A model generated the notes under the pieces. The model saw nothing but the letters and a program-made list of their open reading frames with translations. It did not search any database and had not been told where the DNA came from. Source: Flavobacterium sp. (lineage in GTDB: Bacteria > Bacteroidota > Bacteroidia > Flavobacteriales > Flavobacteriaceae). From it: DNA of 16,672 bases. The position numbers and the translations under genes are program-made. Location: assembly GCF_030146175.1 (NCBI RefSeq), contig NZ_JASLCE010000059.1:1-16672 (forward strand), in the 5' to 3' direction. Below, piece after piece: positions 6,118 to 15,105 of this stretch (its first letter is position 1; the number at the start of each line of letters is the position of its first letter).

Positions 6118-7485
6118 TTATTTCCATTTAAAATTTTTCTCGATGGCTTTGATCATTTCACCGGCAATGTCTTTTTGTGTCGCGCCTTCGATACCTTCCA
6201 ATCCGGGTGAGGAGTTTACTTCCAGTAATAACGGTCCTTTGGACGAACGAATAATATCTACTCCGGCAACTTTTAAATTCATTGCTTTGGCTGCTTTGAT
6301 TGCAATGCGTTTTTCTTCGGCTGTTACTTTTACAACCGATGCCGTTCCGCCTAAATGGATATTAGCACGGAATTCGCCTGGTAAAGCTTCCCGTTGCATC
6401 GCGGCAACCACTTTTCCGTCGACTACAAACAAACGAAGGTCTTTTCCGTTGGCTTCTTTAATAAATTCCTGTACGAGGATATTGGCATTTAAACTTTTGA
6501 AAGCATTGATCACACTTTCTGCCGCTTTTTTGGTTTCGGCCAATACAACACCTTTTCCTTGTGTTCCTTCCAATAATTTTACGATTAAAGGCGAACCGCC
6601 AACCATTTTGATAAGGTCATTGGTGTCGAGTGGGGAATTGGCAAATCCGGTTGTTGGGATATCTACGCCATTGTTAAGTAGCAATTGCAGGGAAAACAGT
6701 TTGTCGCGTGACTGACTGATTGCTGCGGAGCTGTTTAAACTAAATACTTTTAAGGCTTCGAATTGTCGCGTTAAGGCACAACCGTAATAGGTCATACTTG
6801 GACGAATTCGGGGAATTACGGCGTCAAAGTCGTTTAAAACACGACCTCCGCGGTAATGAATTTCCGGAGCCGTAGCATCCAGTTTCATATAACAGTATTT
6901 CAGGTTTAGGAAATGCATTTCGTGACCGCGCATTTCTCCGGCTTCCATAATGCGTTTGTTACTGTAAAGTTCCGGGTTACTGGCCAGCAAACCGATACGA
7001 AGGCCTTTTTTGGAGGATTCTTCGCTATAATAGTATTCTTTGATTTTTTCTTTTGTAGGATGACCCAAAAGGTATTTTTGTTCCGGATCTACCAATATAC
7101 GTCCCGACATGGCTTCCCGTCCTAAAAGCATACGGAATCCCATAGAGTCGCGATTGGTTAGTGTTAATTCCACATCCCATTCACTACCACCGATTTCCAA
7201 TACGGTGCGGATCACATAACGCAGTTCGCGATAACCACTGGAGCTTTTAACCACACGTTTGTCAATTAAAAGTGCTTCACAATGAATAACGGCTTTTATA
7301 TTATTCTGGATAGGGTTAATATCGAATTTTACCCAGTTTTCACCATTTTTTTCAAATGGTACAATGTTGGTGGCATGCAATGCCGAAGTTTTTGCCCCGG
7401 AGTCGACCCGGGCTTTGATTGTTGGAATTCCAAGAGTAGGAAAAGAGCACCATTCTTCACTACCTACAATAACTTTGTCTAGCAT
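6118..7485 (-). CDS. rimK: RimB-like retropepsin fused to RimK-type glutamate ligase
   Basis: 455 residues with two domains. Residues about 1-145 match the retropepsin-like 'ATP-dependent zinc protease' family (PF05618, RimB-like): [13 protein letters not shown] with the aspartic-protease Asp28-Ser29-Gly30, and [10 protein letters not shown] (117-126). Residues about 160-455 match RimK, the ATP-grasp ligase that adds glutamates to the C-terminus of ribosomal protein S6. Its landmarks are [13 protein letters not shown] (163-175), [13 protein letters not shown] (223-235), [12 protein letters not shown] (303-314), VQEFI...KDLRLFV (338-354), GVDII (408-412) and [14 protein letters not shown] (420-433), with Glu422 and Asn424 expected to bind Mg. 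The RimK part is about 300 residues, equal to stand-alone RimK. In Pseudomonas the two are separate genes, and RimB is described as influencing RimK; the fusion supports a direct link. S6 as target is inferred, since rpsF is not in the window. It is the first gene of the four-gene cluster. Confidence 0.9.
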   Translation of the reverse strand: MLDKVIVGSEEWCSFPTLGIPTIKARVDSGAKTSALHATNIVPFEKNGENWVKFDINPIQNNIKAVIHCEALLIDKRVVKSSSGYRELRYVIRTVLEIGGSEWDVELTLTNRDSMGFRMLLGREAMSGRILVDPEQKYLLGHPTKEKIKEYYYSEESSKKGLRIGLLASNPELYSNKRIMEAGEMRGHEMHFLNLKYCYMKLDATAPEIHYRGGRVLNDFDAVIPRIRPSMTYYGCALTRQFEALKVFSLNSSAAISQSRDKLFSLQLLLNNGVDIPTTGFANSPLDTNDLIKMVGGSPLIVKLLEGTQGKGVVLAETKKAAESVINAFKSLNANILVQEFIKEANGKDLRLFVVDGKVVAAMQREALPGEFRANIHLGGTASVVKVTAEEKRIAIKAAKAMNLKVAGVDIIRSSKGPLLLEVNSSPGLEGIEGATQKDIAGEMIKAIEKNFKWK

Positions 7486-7507
7486 TTCTTTGTTTGTATT
7501 TGTAATT

Positions 7508-7536
7508 CTAAAGTACTACTTTTTTTGAAATGCCAA
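7508..7536 (-). promoter_or_regulatory. Candidate promoter of the rimBK-yetF-TMEM175-DUF1304 cluster
   Basis: On the minus strand TTG (7536-7534), an 18-nt spacer, then TACTTTAG (7515-7508), one base off the TAnnTTTG consensus. It lies in the 81-nt gap after the clpC terminator, leaving a leader of about 15 nt. The terminator in front makes an independent promoter necessary. Confidence 0.45.
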
Positions 7537-7556
7537 ACACATTTGCTTAAAAAAGA

Positions 7557-7583
7557 AAAAACCTACTTAATTAGTAGGTTTTT
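7557..7583 (-). terminator. Intrinsic terminator of clpC, overlapping its stop codon
   Basis: Arms AAAAACCTACT (7557-7567) and AGTAGGTTTTT (7573-7583), loop TAATT. For the minus-strand clpC transcript the A run at 7553-7561 becomes a U tract. The 5' arm of the RNA hairpin encodes the last codons (KPT) and the loop holds the Asn codon and part of the stop codon. Confidence 0.8.
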
Positions 7584-10113
7584 CAGCTTTTTTAATGGCT
7601 ACGGTGAGTTCCTGACTGCTATCATCAAGATCCATAAAGATTTCATCACCTTCGTGTATCTTGGATGTGATGATCTCCTCAGCCAGTGCATCTTCCACAT
7701 ATTTCTGAATCGCTCGTTTTAGCGGTCGGGCTCCGAATTGTTTGTCAAATCCTTTATCGGCGATAAAGTCTTTTGCTTTTTCGGATAAGGCTAATTTATA
7801 ACCTAAATCGGCCACTCGGGCATATAGTTTTTCCAACTCGATATCGATAATTTTGTCGATATGTTCTTTTTCAAGCGGGTTGAATACAATTACATCGTCA
7901 ATACGGTTTAGGAATTCCGGAGCAAATGCTTTTTTAAGTGCATTTTCGATAATCCCTTTTGAATTTTCATCCACCTGCGATTGTCGGGCAGTAGTTCCGA
8001 AACCAACACCCTGACCGAAGTCTTTTAATTGACGCGCTCCTACATTCGAGGTCATGATGATAATCGTATTGCGGAAGTCAATTTTACGACCTAAACTGTC
8101 GGTTAAATGTCCGTCGTCTAATACCTGTAACATCATGTTGAAAACGTCCGGATGGGCTTTTTCGATCTCGTCTAAAAGGACAACACAATACGGTTTACGT
8201 CTTACTTTTTCGGTAAGTTGTCCACCTTCTTCGTATCCTACATATCCCGGAGGCGCTCCAACCAATCTTGAGATGGCGAATTTCTCCATATATTCACTCA
8301 TATCGATACGAACCAACGCATCTTCCGAATCGAATAATTCTTTAGCAATTACTTTGGCCAATTGCGTTTTACCAACCCCGGTTTGCCCCAGGAAGATAAA
8401 AGAACCAATTGGTTTGTTCGGATCTTTTAATCCGGCACGGTTACGTTGGATGGACTTGGCAATTTTTAAAACAGCTTCATCCTGACCCACCACTTTACCT
8501 TTGATCAAATCTGGTAAATGTGCCAGTTTATTGCTTTCGGTTTGAGCGATACGGTTTACCGGTATACCTGTCATCATCGAAACGACGTCGGCTACATTGT
8601 CTTCGGTTACGGTAATACGGTTGTTTTTCGCATCTTCTTCCCATTGCTCCTGAGCGGTAGCAAGGTCTTTTTCAATGCGTTTTTCATCGTCGCGTAATTT
8701 TGCCGCTTCTTCGTATTTCTGTTTTTTAACCACCGAGTTTTTCAGTTCGCGTACTTCTTCCAACTGACGTTCCAAATCAAGGATTTGTTTTGGTACGTCG
8801 ATATTGGTAATGTGAACGCGGGAACCGGCCTCGTCCAAAGCATCGATCGCTTTGTCCGGCAGGAAGCGTTCCGACATATAACGGTTGGTTAATTTTACAC
8901 AGGCTTCGATAGCTTCCGGTGTATAAATTACGTTATGGTGATCTTCGTATTTGTTTTTAATATTGTTCAGAATTGTAATGGTTTCTTCTACCGAAGTAGG
9001 TTCCACAATTACTTTCTGGAAACGTCTTTCCAAAGCACCGTCTTTTTCGATATACTGACGGTATTCGTCAAGCGTCGTAGCACCAATACATTGGATTTCG
9101 CCACGTGCCAACGCCGGTTTAAACATATTGGAAGCATCCAGCGAACCGGTAGCACCTCCGGCACCAACAATGGTGTGGATTTCGTCGATAAACAAAATGA
9201 TATCGTCGTTTTTCTCCAAATCGTTAATCACGGCTTTAATACGCTCTTCGAACTGACCACGGTATTTAGTTCCGGCTACAAGGCTGGCAAGATCCAGTGT
9301 TACTACCCGTTTGTTAAACAAAATACGGGATACTTTTTTCTGGATGATACGCAACGCAAGTCCTTCGGCAATGGCTGATTTACCCACTCCCGGTTCTCCG
9401 ATTAATAACGGGTTGTTCTTTTTACGACGGCTTAAAATCTGAGAAACACGTTCGATTTCTTTTTCCCGACCTACAACCGGATCCAGTTTGCCTTCTTCGG
9501 CTAATTCGGTTAAATCACGTCCGAAATTGTCCAGAACCGGTGTTTTCGATTTTTTATTGGTTTTGCCTGTCCCCGGATTGTTAAAACCCGTGTCACGCAA
9601 ACTGTCATCTTGTCCGGAATCGTCGTTAAACGACTCGGCTTTTGGCAGGTTATCTAGGTAATCTTCTTCGTTTGATGTCATAGCAATAAATTGTTCTTTA
9701 ACTATTTCGTAGTCAATTTTTAATTTGTTTAAAAGCTTTGTTGTCGGATCGTTCTCATTTCGGAGAATACACAACAATAAATGAGCGGTACTTATCGAAG
9801 TACTCTGGAATACTTTAGCTTCTAAAAAAGTGGTACGTAAAGCACGTTCTGCCTGACGTGTCAGATGTAGGTTTTTCTTTTCGTTACTGCGATCGATATT
9901 AGGATTGGCGGGGCTTAATACTTCAACTTTTCTGCGTAAATGCTCTAAATCTACGTCCAGATTATTTAATATATTAATTGCGGTTCCATTACCGTCTCTT
10001 AAAATGCCTAACATTAAGTGTTCCGTACCGATAAAGTCATGCCCTAATCGTAAAGCCTCTTCTTTACTATAGCTAATTACGTCCTTAACTCTTGGTGAAA
10101 AATTATCGTCCAT
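7567..10113 (-). CDS. clpC: ClpC, AAA+ unfoldase of the Clp protease
   Basis: 848 residues, full length for ClpC. It unfolds substrates with ATP and feeds them to ClpP in the cytoplasm. Domains: two Clp N-terminal repeats (about 1-145); a polar linker (about 150-195); AAA1 with Walker A GEPGVGKS (239-246), pore loop KYRG (283-286) and Walker B ILFIDE (306-311); a middle region with a UVR-type coiled coil ([20 protein letters not shown]) that distinguishes ClpC from ClpA; AAA2 with Walker A GQTGVGKT (576-583), pore loop GYVG (623-626) and Walker B VVLLDE (644-649). The tripeptide Val703-Gly704-Phe705 in GQGVGFG fits the ClpP-docking loop. mcsA, mcsB and ctsR, which accompany clpC in Firmicutes, are absent here, as expected for Bacteroidota. 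It is a single-gene unit, divergent from gyrA with 267 nt between starts. Confidence 0.97.
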   Translation of the reverse strand: MDDNFSPRVKDVISYSKEEALRLGHDFIGTEHLMLGILRDGNGTAINILNNLDVDLEHLRRKVEVLSPANPNIDRSNEKKNLHLTRQAERALRTTFLEAKVFQSTSISTAHLLLCILRNENDPTTKLLNKLKIDYEIVKEQFIAMTSNEEDYLDNLPKAESFNDDSGQDDSLRDTGFNNPGTGKTNKKSKTPVLDNFGRDLTELAEEGKLDPVVGREKEIERVSQILSRRKKNNPLLIGEPGVGKSAIAEGLALRIIQKKVSRILFNKRVVTLDLASLVAGTKYRGQFEERIKAVINDLEKNDDIILFIDEIHTIVGAGGATGSLDASNMFKPALARGEIQCIGATTLDEYRQYIEKDGALERRFQKVIVEPTSVEETITILNNIKNKYEDHHNVIYTPEAIEACVKLTNRYMSERFLPDKAIDALDEAGSRVHITNIDVPKQILDLERQLEEVRELKNSVVKKQKYEEAAKLRDDEKRIEKDLATAQEQWEEDAKNNRITVTEDNVADVVSMMTGIPVNRIAQTESNKLAHLPDLIKGKVVGQDEAVLKIAKSIQRNRAGLKDPNKPIGSFIFLGQTGVGKTQLAKVIAKELFDSEDALVRIDMSEYMEKFAISRLVGAPPGYVGYEEGGQLTEKVRRKPYCVVLLDEIEKAHPDVFNMMLQVLDDGHLTDSLGRKIDFRNTIIIMTSNVGARQLKDFGQGVGFGTTARQSQVDENSKGIIENALKKAFAPEFLNRIDDVIVFNPLEKEHIDKIIDIELEKLYARVADLGYKLALSEKAKDFIADKGFDKQFGARPLKRAIQKYVEDALAEEIITSKIHEGDEIFMDLDDSSQELTVAIKKAEKPTN

Positions 10114-10135
10114 TACTTAAAAATACTTTATACTG

Positions 10136-10166
10136 TAAATTTACTAATTCAGGTAGGATAAAGCAA
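10136..10166 (-). promoter_or_regulatory. Candidate clpC promoter
   Basis: On the minus strand TTG (10166-10164), preceded by more T, a 20-nt spacer, then TAAATTTA (10143-10136), one base off TAnnTTTG. The leader would be about 15-20 nt. A weak inverted repeat CAGGTA/TACCTG (10150-10155, 10173-10178) straddles the -33 region; I cannot say whether it is an operator. Confidence 0.4.
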
Positions 10167-10310
10167 AAACCATACCTGACATTTTGAGGGATCTCCTTTA
10201 TGCTAATTGACAAAAAAAAAACGACATATAAAAGTTAAAAAGTGTGAATTTTTAAGCATTCCGGTGGTTTTTACTGTTGATAAATCGCTGAAATTTATAC
10301 AGAAAAATGT

Positions 10311-10340
10311 GATTCTTTACTGGAAAAATATGTATATTGG
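10311..10340 (+). promoter_or_regulatory. Possible gyrA promoter
   Basis: TATATTGG (10333-10340) is one base off TAnnTTTG and would give a leader of about 35 nt to the ATG at 10381. No clear TTG sits at the right distance; only TTC/TTT near 10313-10317. Weak. The rest of the 267-nt clpC-gyrA gap is A/T rich with no other feature I can support. Confidence 0.25.
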
Positions 10341-10380
10341 CACGTTTTGAAATAACTATAATTTTTTAATATAACAACTT

Positions 10381-12879
10381 ATGTCTGAAGGAGAAAAGTT
10401 AATTCCTATTAACATTGAGGACGAAATGAAATCTGCTTACATCGATTATTCGATGTCAGTAATTGTATCAAGGGCGCTTCCTGATGTTAGAGATGGCTTG
10501 AAACCGGTTCACCGAAGAGTATTGTTCGGAATGTATGAATTAGGAGTATTATCGAATAGAGCACATAAAAAATCGGCCAGAATCGTAGGAGAAGTTCTGG
10601 GGAAATACCACCCGCACGGGGACAGCTCTGTTTACGATGCTATGGTTCGTATGGCTCAGGAATGGAGTTTGCGATATCTTTTAGTGGACGGCCAGGGGAA
10701 CTTCGGTTCTATCGATGGTGACAGTCCGGCAGCTATGCGTTATACGGAAGCAAGAATGAAAAAACTTTCGGAAGAAATTCTTGCCGATATTGATAAAGAA
10801 ACAGTTGATTTCCAGTTAAACTTTGATGATACTTTAGAAGAGCCTAAAGTAATGCCAACCAAAATCCCGAACCTGTTAATTAACGGAGCTTCCGGTATTG
10901 CGGTAGGTATGGCAACCAATATGGCGCCACACAATTTAACGGAAGTGATAGATGGTACTCTGGCGTATATCGATAATAATGATATCGAGATAGATGAGCT
11001 AATGCAGTACATCAAGGCACCGGATTTCCCAACCGGAGGTGTGATTTATGGTTACGAAGGTGTTCGTGAAGCTTTTAAAACCGGTAGAGGACGTGTGGTT
11101 GTTCGTGCGAAAGCCAACTTCGAAGAAGTAGACGGTCGCGAGTCGATTATCGTAACGGAAATCCCGTACCAGGTGAATAAGGCGGAAATGATCAAAAAGA
11201 CAGCCGACCTGGTTAATGAAAAGAGAATCGAAGGTATTTCGACGATCCGTGACGAATCGGATCGTAACGGTATGCGTATCGTTTATGTGTTAAAACGGGA
11301 AGCGGTTCCGAATATCGTATTGAATACCCTTTATAAATATACACAATTACAGTCGTCGTTCAGTGTGAATAATATCGCATTGGTAAAAGGACGTCCGCAA
11401 TTGTTAAACCTAAAAGATCTGATCCACTATTTTGTGGAACACCGTCATGAGGTAGTAACCCGTCGTGCGGAATTCGATTTGCGCAAAGCAGAAGAAAGAG
11501 CGCATATCTTAGAAGGTCTGATCATTGCTTCGGATAATATTGACGAAGTAATCGCGTTGATTCGTGCGTCTAAAAACGCCGATGAAGCTAAAGAAAAATT
11601 AGTAGAGCGCTTTAATTTATCGGATATCCAGTCGCGTGCTATCGTAGAAATGCGTTTACGTCAGTTAACCGGACTGGAGCAGGATAAGTTACGTGCGGAA
11701 TACGACGAGATCATGAAATTGATTGCTTATTTACGAGAATTATTGGCAAGCAAGGAAATGAGAATGGGTGTTATTAAAGATGAATTAGCGGAAATCCGCG
11801 ATAAATACGGTGACAATCGTCGTTCGGTTATTGAATATGCCGGAGGTGATGTGAGTATCGAAGATTTAATTGCCGATGAAAATGTGGTTATTACGATTTC
11901 GCATGCCGGATATATCAAACGTACACCGCTATCGGAATACAAAACACAAAATAGAGGTGGAGTAGGACAAAAAGGTGTGGCCACGCGTGACCAGGATTTC
12001 CTGGAACATTTGTTTGTAGCAACCAACCACCAATATATGTTGTTCTTCACGCAAAAAGGAAAATGTTTCTGGATGCGCGTTTACGAAATTCCGGAAGGAA
12101 GTAAAACCAGTAAAGGTAGAGCTATCCAAAACCTTATTAATATCGAGAACGACGATAAAGTAAAAGCATTTATCTGTACGCAGGATTTAAAAGACGAAGA
12201 GTACATCAACAGTCATTATGTGATCATGGCGACCAAACAAGGTCAGGTTAAAAAGACACCGTTGGAACAATATTCCCGTCCGCGTCAAAATGGTATCAAT
12301 GCGATTACGATTAAAGAAGACGATGAGCTACTGGAAGCAAAATTAACCAACGGAGAAAGTCAGATTCTAATTGCGGTGAAATCCGGAAAATTGGTTCGTT
12401 TCGAAGAAGGAAAAACCCGTCCGATGGGAAGAAGTGCTTCGGGAGTTCGCGGTATTACATTGGCTGACGAAAAAGATGAAGTAATCGGAATGGTTTCGGT
12501 AAACGATATGGAAAGTGAAATTTTGGTTGTTTCGGAAAACGGATATGGAAAACGTTCGTCGCTGGAAGACTACCGTATTACAAACCGTGGTGGTAAAGGT
12601 GTGAAAACGCTAAACATTACCGATAAAACCGGAAGTTTGGTTTCGATTAATAACGTAACCGATGCTGATGACTTGATGATTATCAATAAATCCGGATTAA
12701 CGATTCGTATGGCGGTTTCCGATTTGAGAGTTATGGGACGTGCGACACAAGGTGTACGTTTGATTAATATCAAAGGAAACGATTCGATTGCGGCTGTTAC
12801 TAAAGTAATGCGCGAAGAAAATGACGGATCGGAAAATGAAGATATGGATAACTCAGAAATAACTGAATCTCAAGAATAA
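10381..12879 (+). CDS. gyrA: DNA gyrase subunit A
   Basis: 832 residues. GyrA cuts and rejoins DNA in the A2B2 gyrase that introduces negative supercoils. The catalytic tyrosine is Tyr121 (codon 10741-10743) in AMRYTEARM. The quinolone-resistance region reads [10 protein letters not shown] (77-86); Ser82 and Asp86 correspond to E. coli Ser83 and Asp87 and are both wild-type, so no classical GyrA resistance change is visible. The breakage-reunion domain runs to about residue 490, followed by the six-bladed C-terminal DNA-wrapping domain with repeats such as [20 protein letters not shown] and RATQGVRLI. The GyrA-box region is [10 protein letters not shown], longer and less basic than the E. coli QRRGGKG, but its presence favours GyrA over ParC. 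The tail is acidic ([16 protein letters not shown]). The TPR gene follows 24 nt downstream. Confidence 0.96.
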   Translation: MSEGEKLIPINIEDEMKSAYIDYSMSVIVSRALPDVRDGLKPVHRRVLFGMYELGVLSNRAHKKSARIVGEVLGKYHPHGDSSVYDAMVRMAQEWSLRYLLVDGQGNFGSIDGDSPAAMRYTEARMKKLSEEILADIDKETVDFQLNFDDTLEEPKVMPTKIPNLLINGASGIAVGMATNMAPHNLTEVIDGTLAYIDNNDIEIDELMQYIKAPDFPTGGVIYGYEGVREAFKTGRGRVVVRAKANFEEVDGRESIIVTEIPYQVNKAEMIKKTADLVNEKRIEGISTIRDESDRNGMRIVYVLKREAVPNIVLNTLYKYTQLQSSFSVNNIALVKGRPQLLNLKDLIHYFVEHRHEVVTRRAEFDLRKAEERAHILEGLIIASDNIDEVIALIRASKNADEAKEKLVERFNLSDIQSRAIVEMRLRQLTGLEQDKLRAEYDEIMKLIAYLRELLASKEMRMGVIKDELAEIRDKYGDNRRSVIEYAGGDVSIEDLIADENVVITISHAGYIKRTPLSEYKTQNRGGVGQKGVATRDQDFLEHLFVATNHQYMLFFTQKGKCFWMRVYEIPEGSKTSKGRAIQNLINIENDDKVKAFICTQDLKDEEYINSHYVIMATKQGQVKKTPLEQYSRPRQNGINAITIKEDDELLEAKLTNGESQILIAVKSGKLVRFEEGKTRPMGRSASGVRGITLADEKDEVIGMVSVNDMESEILVVSENGYGKRSSLEDYRITNRGGKGVKTLNITDKTGSLVSINNVTDADDLMIINKSGLTIRMAVSDLRVMGRATQGVRLINIKGNDSIAAVTKVMREENDGSENEDMDNSEITESQE

Positions 12880-12903
12880 ATAAACAACCTAAATCACTAA
12901 CAG

Positions 12904-14217
12904 ATGAAAATTAAATATGCTTTATTAGCGACATCAATGTTTTTCTCTGTGGCTTCATTTGCGCAGAAAGACGAGTTGAAAACGCTGAAAAAATTATATG
13001 CCAAAGATCAATTGTCTACTTCGGAAATATCCGAATACAAATCGGCGGTTAATAAATTAAGTGGTATGTCCGGAATGGCAGAAGCCGATCAGGTATATGC
13101 TAATTTCTATAAATCGATGACACCATTGTTGGAGTTGATGACAGCCGGAGCTGCGCCAAATGCACAAACGCTAGCCAAAGCTTTTACACCGGCTAAAATC
13201 AATGAAATGGCAGCAGGCTTAAATGCTACGTTGGATTTCGAGAAAAAAAACGGTAAAAAAGTATATACCGACGATATTAACGAGACGATTACAGAATACA
13301 AACCGGTATTGATTAATTATGCGATTACCTTAAACCAGGCATCTAAATTTAAAGAAGCGGGTCAGGTTTTTGAAGCGATTTATAATCTGGATAAAAAAGA
13401 CGAAGGAAATTTATACAATGCTTCGATTTTAGCATTACAGGCTCAGGATTTTGATTTAGCATTAAAATACTTGTATGAGTTGAAAAAAATCAATTATTCC
13501 GGTGAAGGAACGATGTACTACGCTGTAAATAAAGCTTCCGGAAATGAAGAATCTTTTAATTCGGATGCCGACCGTAAAGCATCAATGAAATTAGGTGTAC
13601 ACGAAAAACCAAGAGACGAAAAAGTGCCTTCGAAAAGAGGAGAGATCTATAAAAATATCGCCTCTATCTTAGTGCATCAGGGAAAAATTGATGAAGCTAA
13701 AAAAGCGATCAGCGAAGCAAAAGCAGCAAATCCTGGTGATACCAGTTTAATGTTGGCGGAAGCAAATTTATATTTGGATGCGAAAGATTTTACCAACTAT
13801 AAGCGAATCATCACCGAAGTATTGGAAAAAGATCCAAACGATGCTGATTTGTTGTTTAACTTAGGTGTGATCAGCACAAATTCCGGTGATATCGAAGATG
13901 CCAAAAAATATTACAAACGTGCTATCGAAGTGAATCCAAACTATTTTAATGCCTACAATAACTTAGGTGCATTAATGTTGTTTGGTGAGGACAAAATGGT
14001 AAAAGAGATGAACTCTTTAGGAACTACTCCAAAAGACAACAAGCGATTTGACGAGTTAAAAGCAAAACGTAATAAAATGTATACGGATGCTTTACCGTAT
14101 TTTGAAAAAGCATTGCAGATCGAACCAAAAGAACCAAATATCAAAGCGGTATTGTTAAACGCTTATCAGGTGTTGGAAATGGATGCGAAATACAAAGCAT
14201 TAAAAGCACAGAAATAA
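12904..14217 (+). CDS. Exported tetratricopeptide-repeat protein downstream of gyrA
   Basis: 437 residues. It begins with a signal peptide, MKIKYALLATSMFFSVASFA, likely cut before Gln21; there is no lipobox Cys, so a soluble periplasmic protein is expected. The middle contains helical repeats; clearer TPR units lie at about 244-279 (KRGEIYKNIASILVHQG...), 280-313 and 314-348 (ADLLFNLGVISTNSGDIEDAKKYYKRAIEVNPNY). A last unit at about 349-410 is interrupted by a charged insertion (KDNKRFDELKAKRNKM). TPRs mediate protein-protein contacts; no enzyme motif is present and no function can be assigned. The 24-nt gap to gyrA without a terminator suggests co-transcription, and a strong terminator follows at 14225-14257. 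Confidence 0.88.
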   Translation: MKIKYALLATSMFFSVASFAQKDELKTLKKLYAKDQLSTSEISEYKSAVNKLSGMSGMAEADQVYANFYKSMTPLLELMTAGAAPNAQTLAKAFTPAKINEMAAGLNATLDFEKKNGKKVYTDDINETITEYKPVLINYAITLNQASKFKEAGQVFEAIYNLDKKDEGNLYNASILALQAQDFDLALKYLYELKKINYSGEGTMYYAVNKASGNEESFNSDADRKASMKLGVHEKPRDEKVPSKRGEIYKNIASILVHQGKIDEAKKAISEAKAANPGDTSLMLAEANLYLDAKDFTNYKRIITEVLEKDPNDADLLFNLGVISTNSGDIEDAKKYYKRAIEVNPNYFNAYNNLGALMLFGEDKMVKEMNSLGTTPKDNKRFDELKAKRNKMYTDALPYFEKALQIEPKEPNIKAVLLNAYQVLEMDAKYKALKAQK

Positions 14218-14224
14218 TAACAAT

Positions 14225-14257
14225 AAAAAAACCGAAACGTTGAGTTTCGGTTTTTTT
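14225..14257. terminator. Bidirectional intrinsic terminator after the gyrA-TPR unit
   Basis: AACCGAAAC (14230-14238) pairs with GTTTCGGTT (14244-14252), loop GTTGA. The flanking A run (14225-14230) and ten-T run (14251-14260) extend the stem and supply U tracts in both directions. It lies between the TPR stop and the stop codon of the convergent NlpC/P60 gene. Confidence 0.92.
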
Positions 14258-14258
14258 T

Positions 14259-15020
14259 TTATACTATTTTTTTGATGACACGGAGATTATGAGAATGCCT
14301 TCCGGTGTCGACATTGTAAATTCCAAGATGATCCAGTCGGTCAATACGGACTTTTCCGTGGGCGTGAATGATATAGTTGTTTTCCATAATCATTCCCACA
14401 TGGATAATTTTTCCTTCTTCATTATCAAAAAAGGCCAAATCGCCCGGTTCACTTTCTTCTATAAAACTCAACGCTTCGCCTTGTGTGGCTTGTTGTGAAG
14501 CGTCCCGTAAAATCGAATAGCCGTTCAGTTTGTACACCATTTGTGTAAAACCCGAACAATCGATTCCAAAAGGTGTTTTGCCACCCCATAAATACGGCGC
14601 ATTCAGATACATAAAAGCGGTTTTGATCAATTCCGATTTGGGCTTGATACCACAAATTTTTACGCCTTCGAATGCAAACTGAGCCGTGTTAATTTCCGGG
14701 AAATCCAAAAACGACAGCGAACTGCCAATCGGAATTGGAATCAGAAAGTTATTCGGAGTGGTAATATACTCGATCAGATCGGCATTTAATATGGCAGCCG
14801 AATTGGAGATGGCCTGATACTGTTCTTCTGAAATTAGCTGAAACTGTTTATTGTCAACCCAACCTTCGTAACCGTCGAATGCCAGTTTTATTTTAGCCCA
14901 ATTGGTGGTTTGCTCTAAAATTTTGAAATGTTCCCCAAATAAAACCTGGGAAACTAATTCGCTTCTGTCGTTGGATTCGGCACGTAATGGTACAATAGCA
15001 AGATTACAAATTGCAAACAT
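14259..15020 (-). CDS. NlpC/P60 (C40) peptidase with N-terminal SH3-like domain, no signal peptide
   Basis: 253 residues. Residues about 1-65 form a bacterial SH3-like domain (ICNLAIVPLRAESNDRSELVSQVLFGE, then NWAKIKLAFDGYEGWVD). A linker with possible second SH3-like character follows (about 66-120), then an NlpC/P60 papain-like domain (about 128-250): Cys155 in DCSGFTQ, His207 in HVGMIM, and His219 in IIHAHG as the likely third residue. These enzymes cut gamma-D-Glu to diamino-acid bonds in peptidoglycan peptides. Translation begins directly in the SH3 domain with no signal peptide. This resembles the cytoplasmic YkfC-type endopeptidases that recycle murein peptides rather than exported wall hydrolases; that assignment is an inference. 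The ATG at 15020 has no Shine-Dalgarno. The thiolase gene is upstream on the same strand with an 85-nt gap holding a large hairpin. Confidence 0.9.
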   Translation of the reverse strand: MFAICNLAIVPLRAESNDRSELVSQVLFGEHFKILEQTTNWAKIKLAFDGYEGWVDNKQFQLISEEQYQAISNSAAILNADLIEYITTPNNFLIPIPIGSSLSFLDFPEINTAQFAFEGVKICGIKPKSELIKTAFMYLNAPYLWGGKTPFGIDCSGFTQMVYKLNGYSILRDASQQATQGEALSFIEESEPGDLAFFDNEEGKIIHVGMIMENNYIIHAHGKVRIDRLDHLGIYNVDTGRHSHNLRVIKKIV

Positions 15021-15039
15021 TCAGATTGATTTTAAAGTG

Positions 15040-15093
15040 AATGATGCGCCTTAAATCTTTCCGGGAAACCCGCCCGATTTAAAACGCATCATT
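15040..15093. repeat. Large compound hairpin between thiolase and NlpC/P60 genes
   Basis: Outer stem AATGATGCG (15040-15048) with CGCATCATT (15085-15093); then a 2-nt internal mismatch; second stem TTAAATC (15051-15057) with GATTTAA (15076-15082); inner hairpin CGGG/CCCG (15062-15065, 15069-15072) with loop AAA. It starts 12 nt after the thiolase stop codon in transcription order. The U tract after it is poor, so it may be an attenuating or mRNA-stabilising structure, or a palindromic repeat unit, rather than a simple terminator. Confidence 0.7.
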
Positions 15094-15105
15094 TAAAAAT
15101 TCTAA

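Noticed and set aside
6143..6715. 190-codon + strand open frame opposite rimBK
   Set aside because: Shadow of a strongly supported gene on the other strand; no recognisable domain.
8935..9378. 147-codon + strand open frame opposite clpC
   Set aside because: Lies wholly within the AAA1 and middle-domain coding sequence of clpC; composition is that of an antisense frame.
10540..10640. Quinolone-resistance change in GyrA
   Set aside because: The region reads [10 protein letters not shown] with Ser82 and Asp86 at the E. coli 83 and 87 positions, which is wild type.
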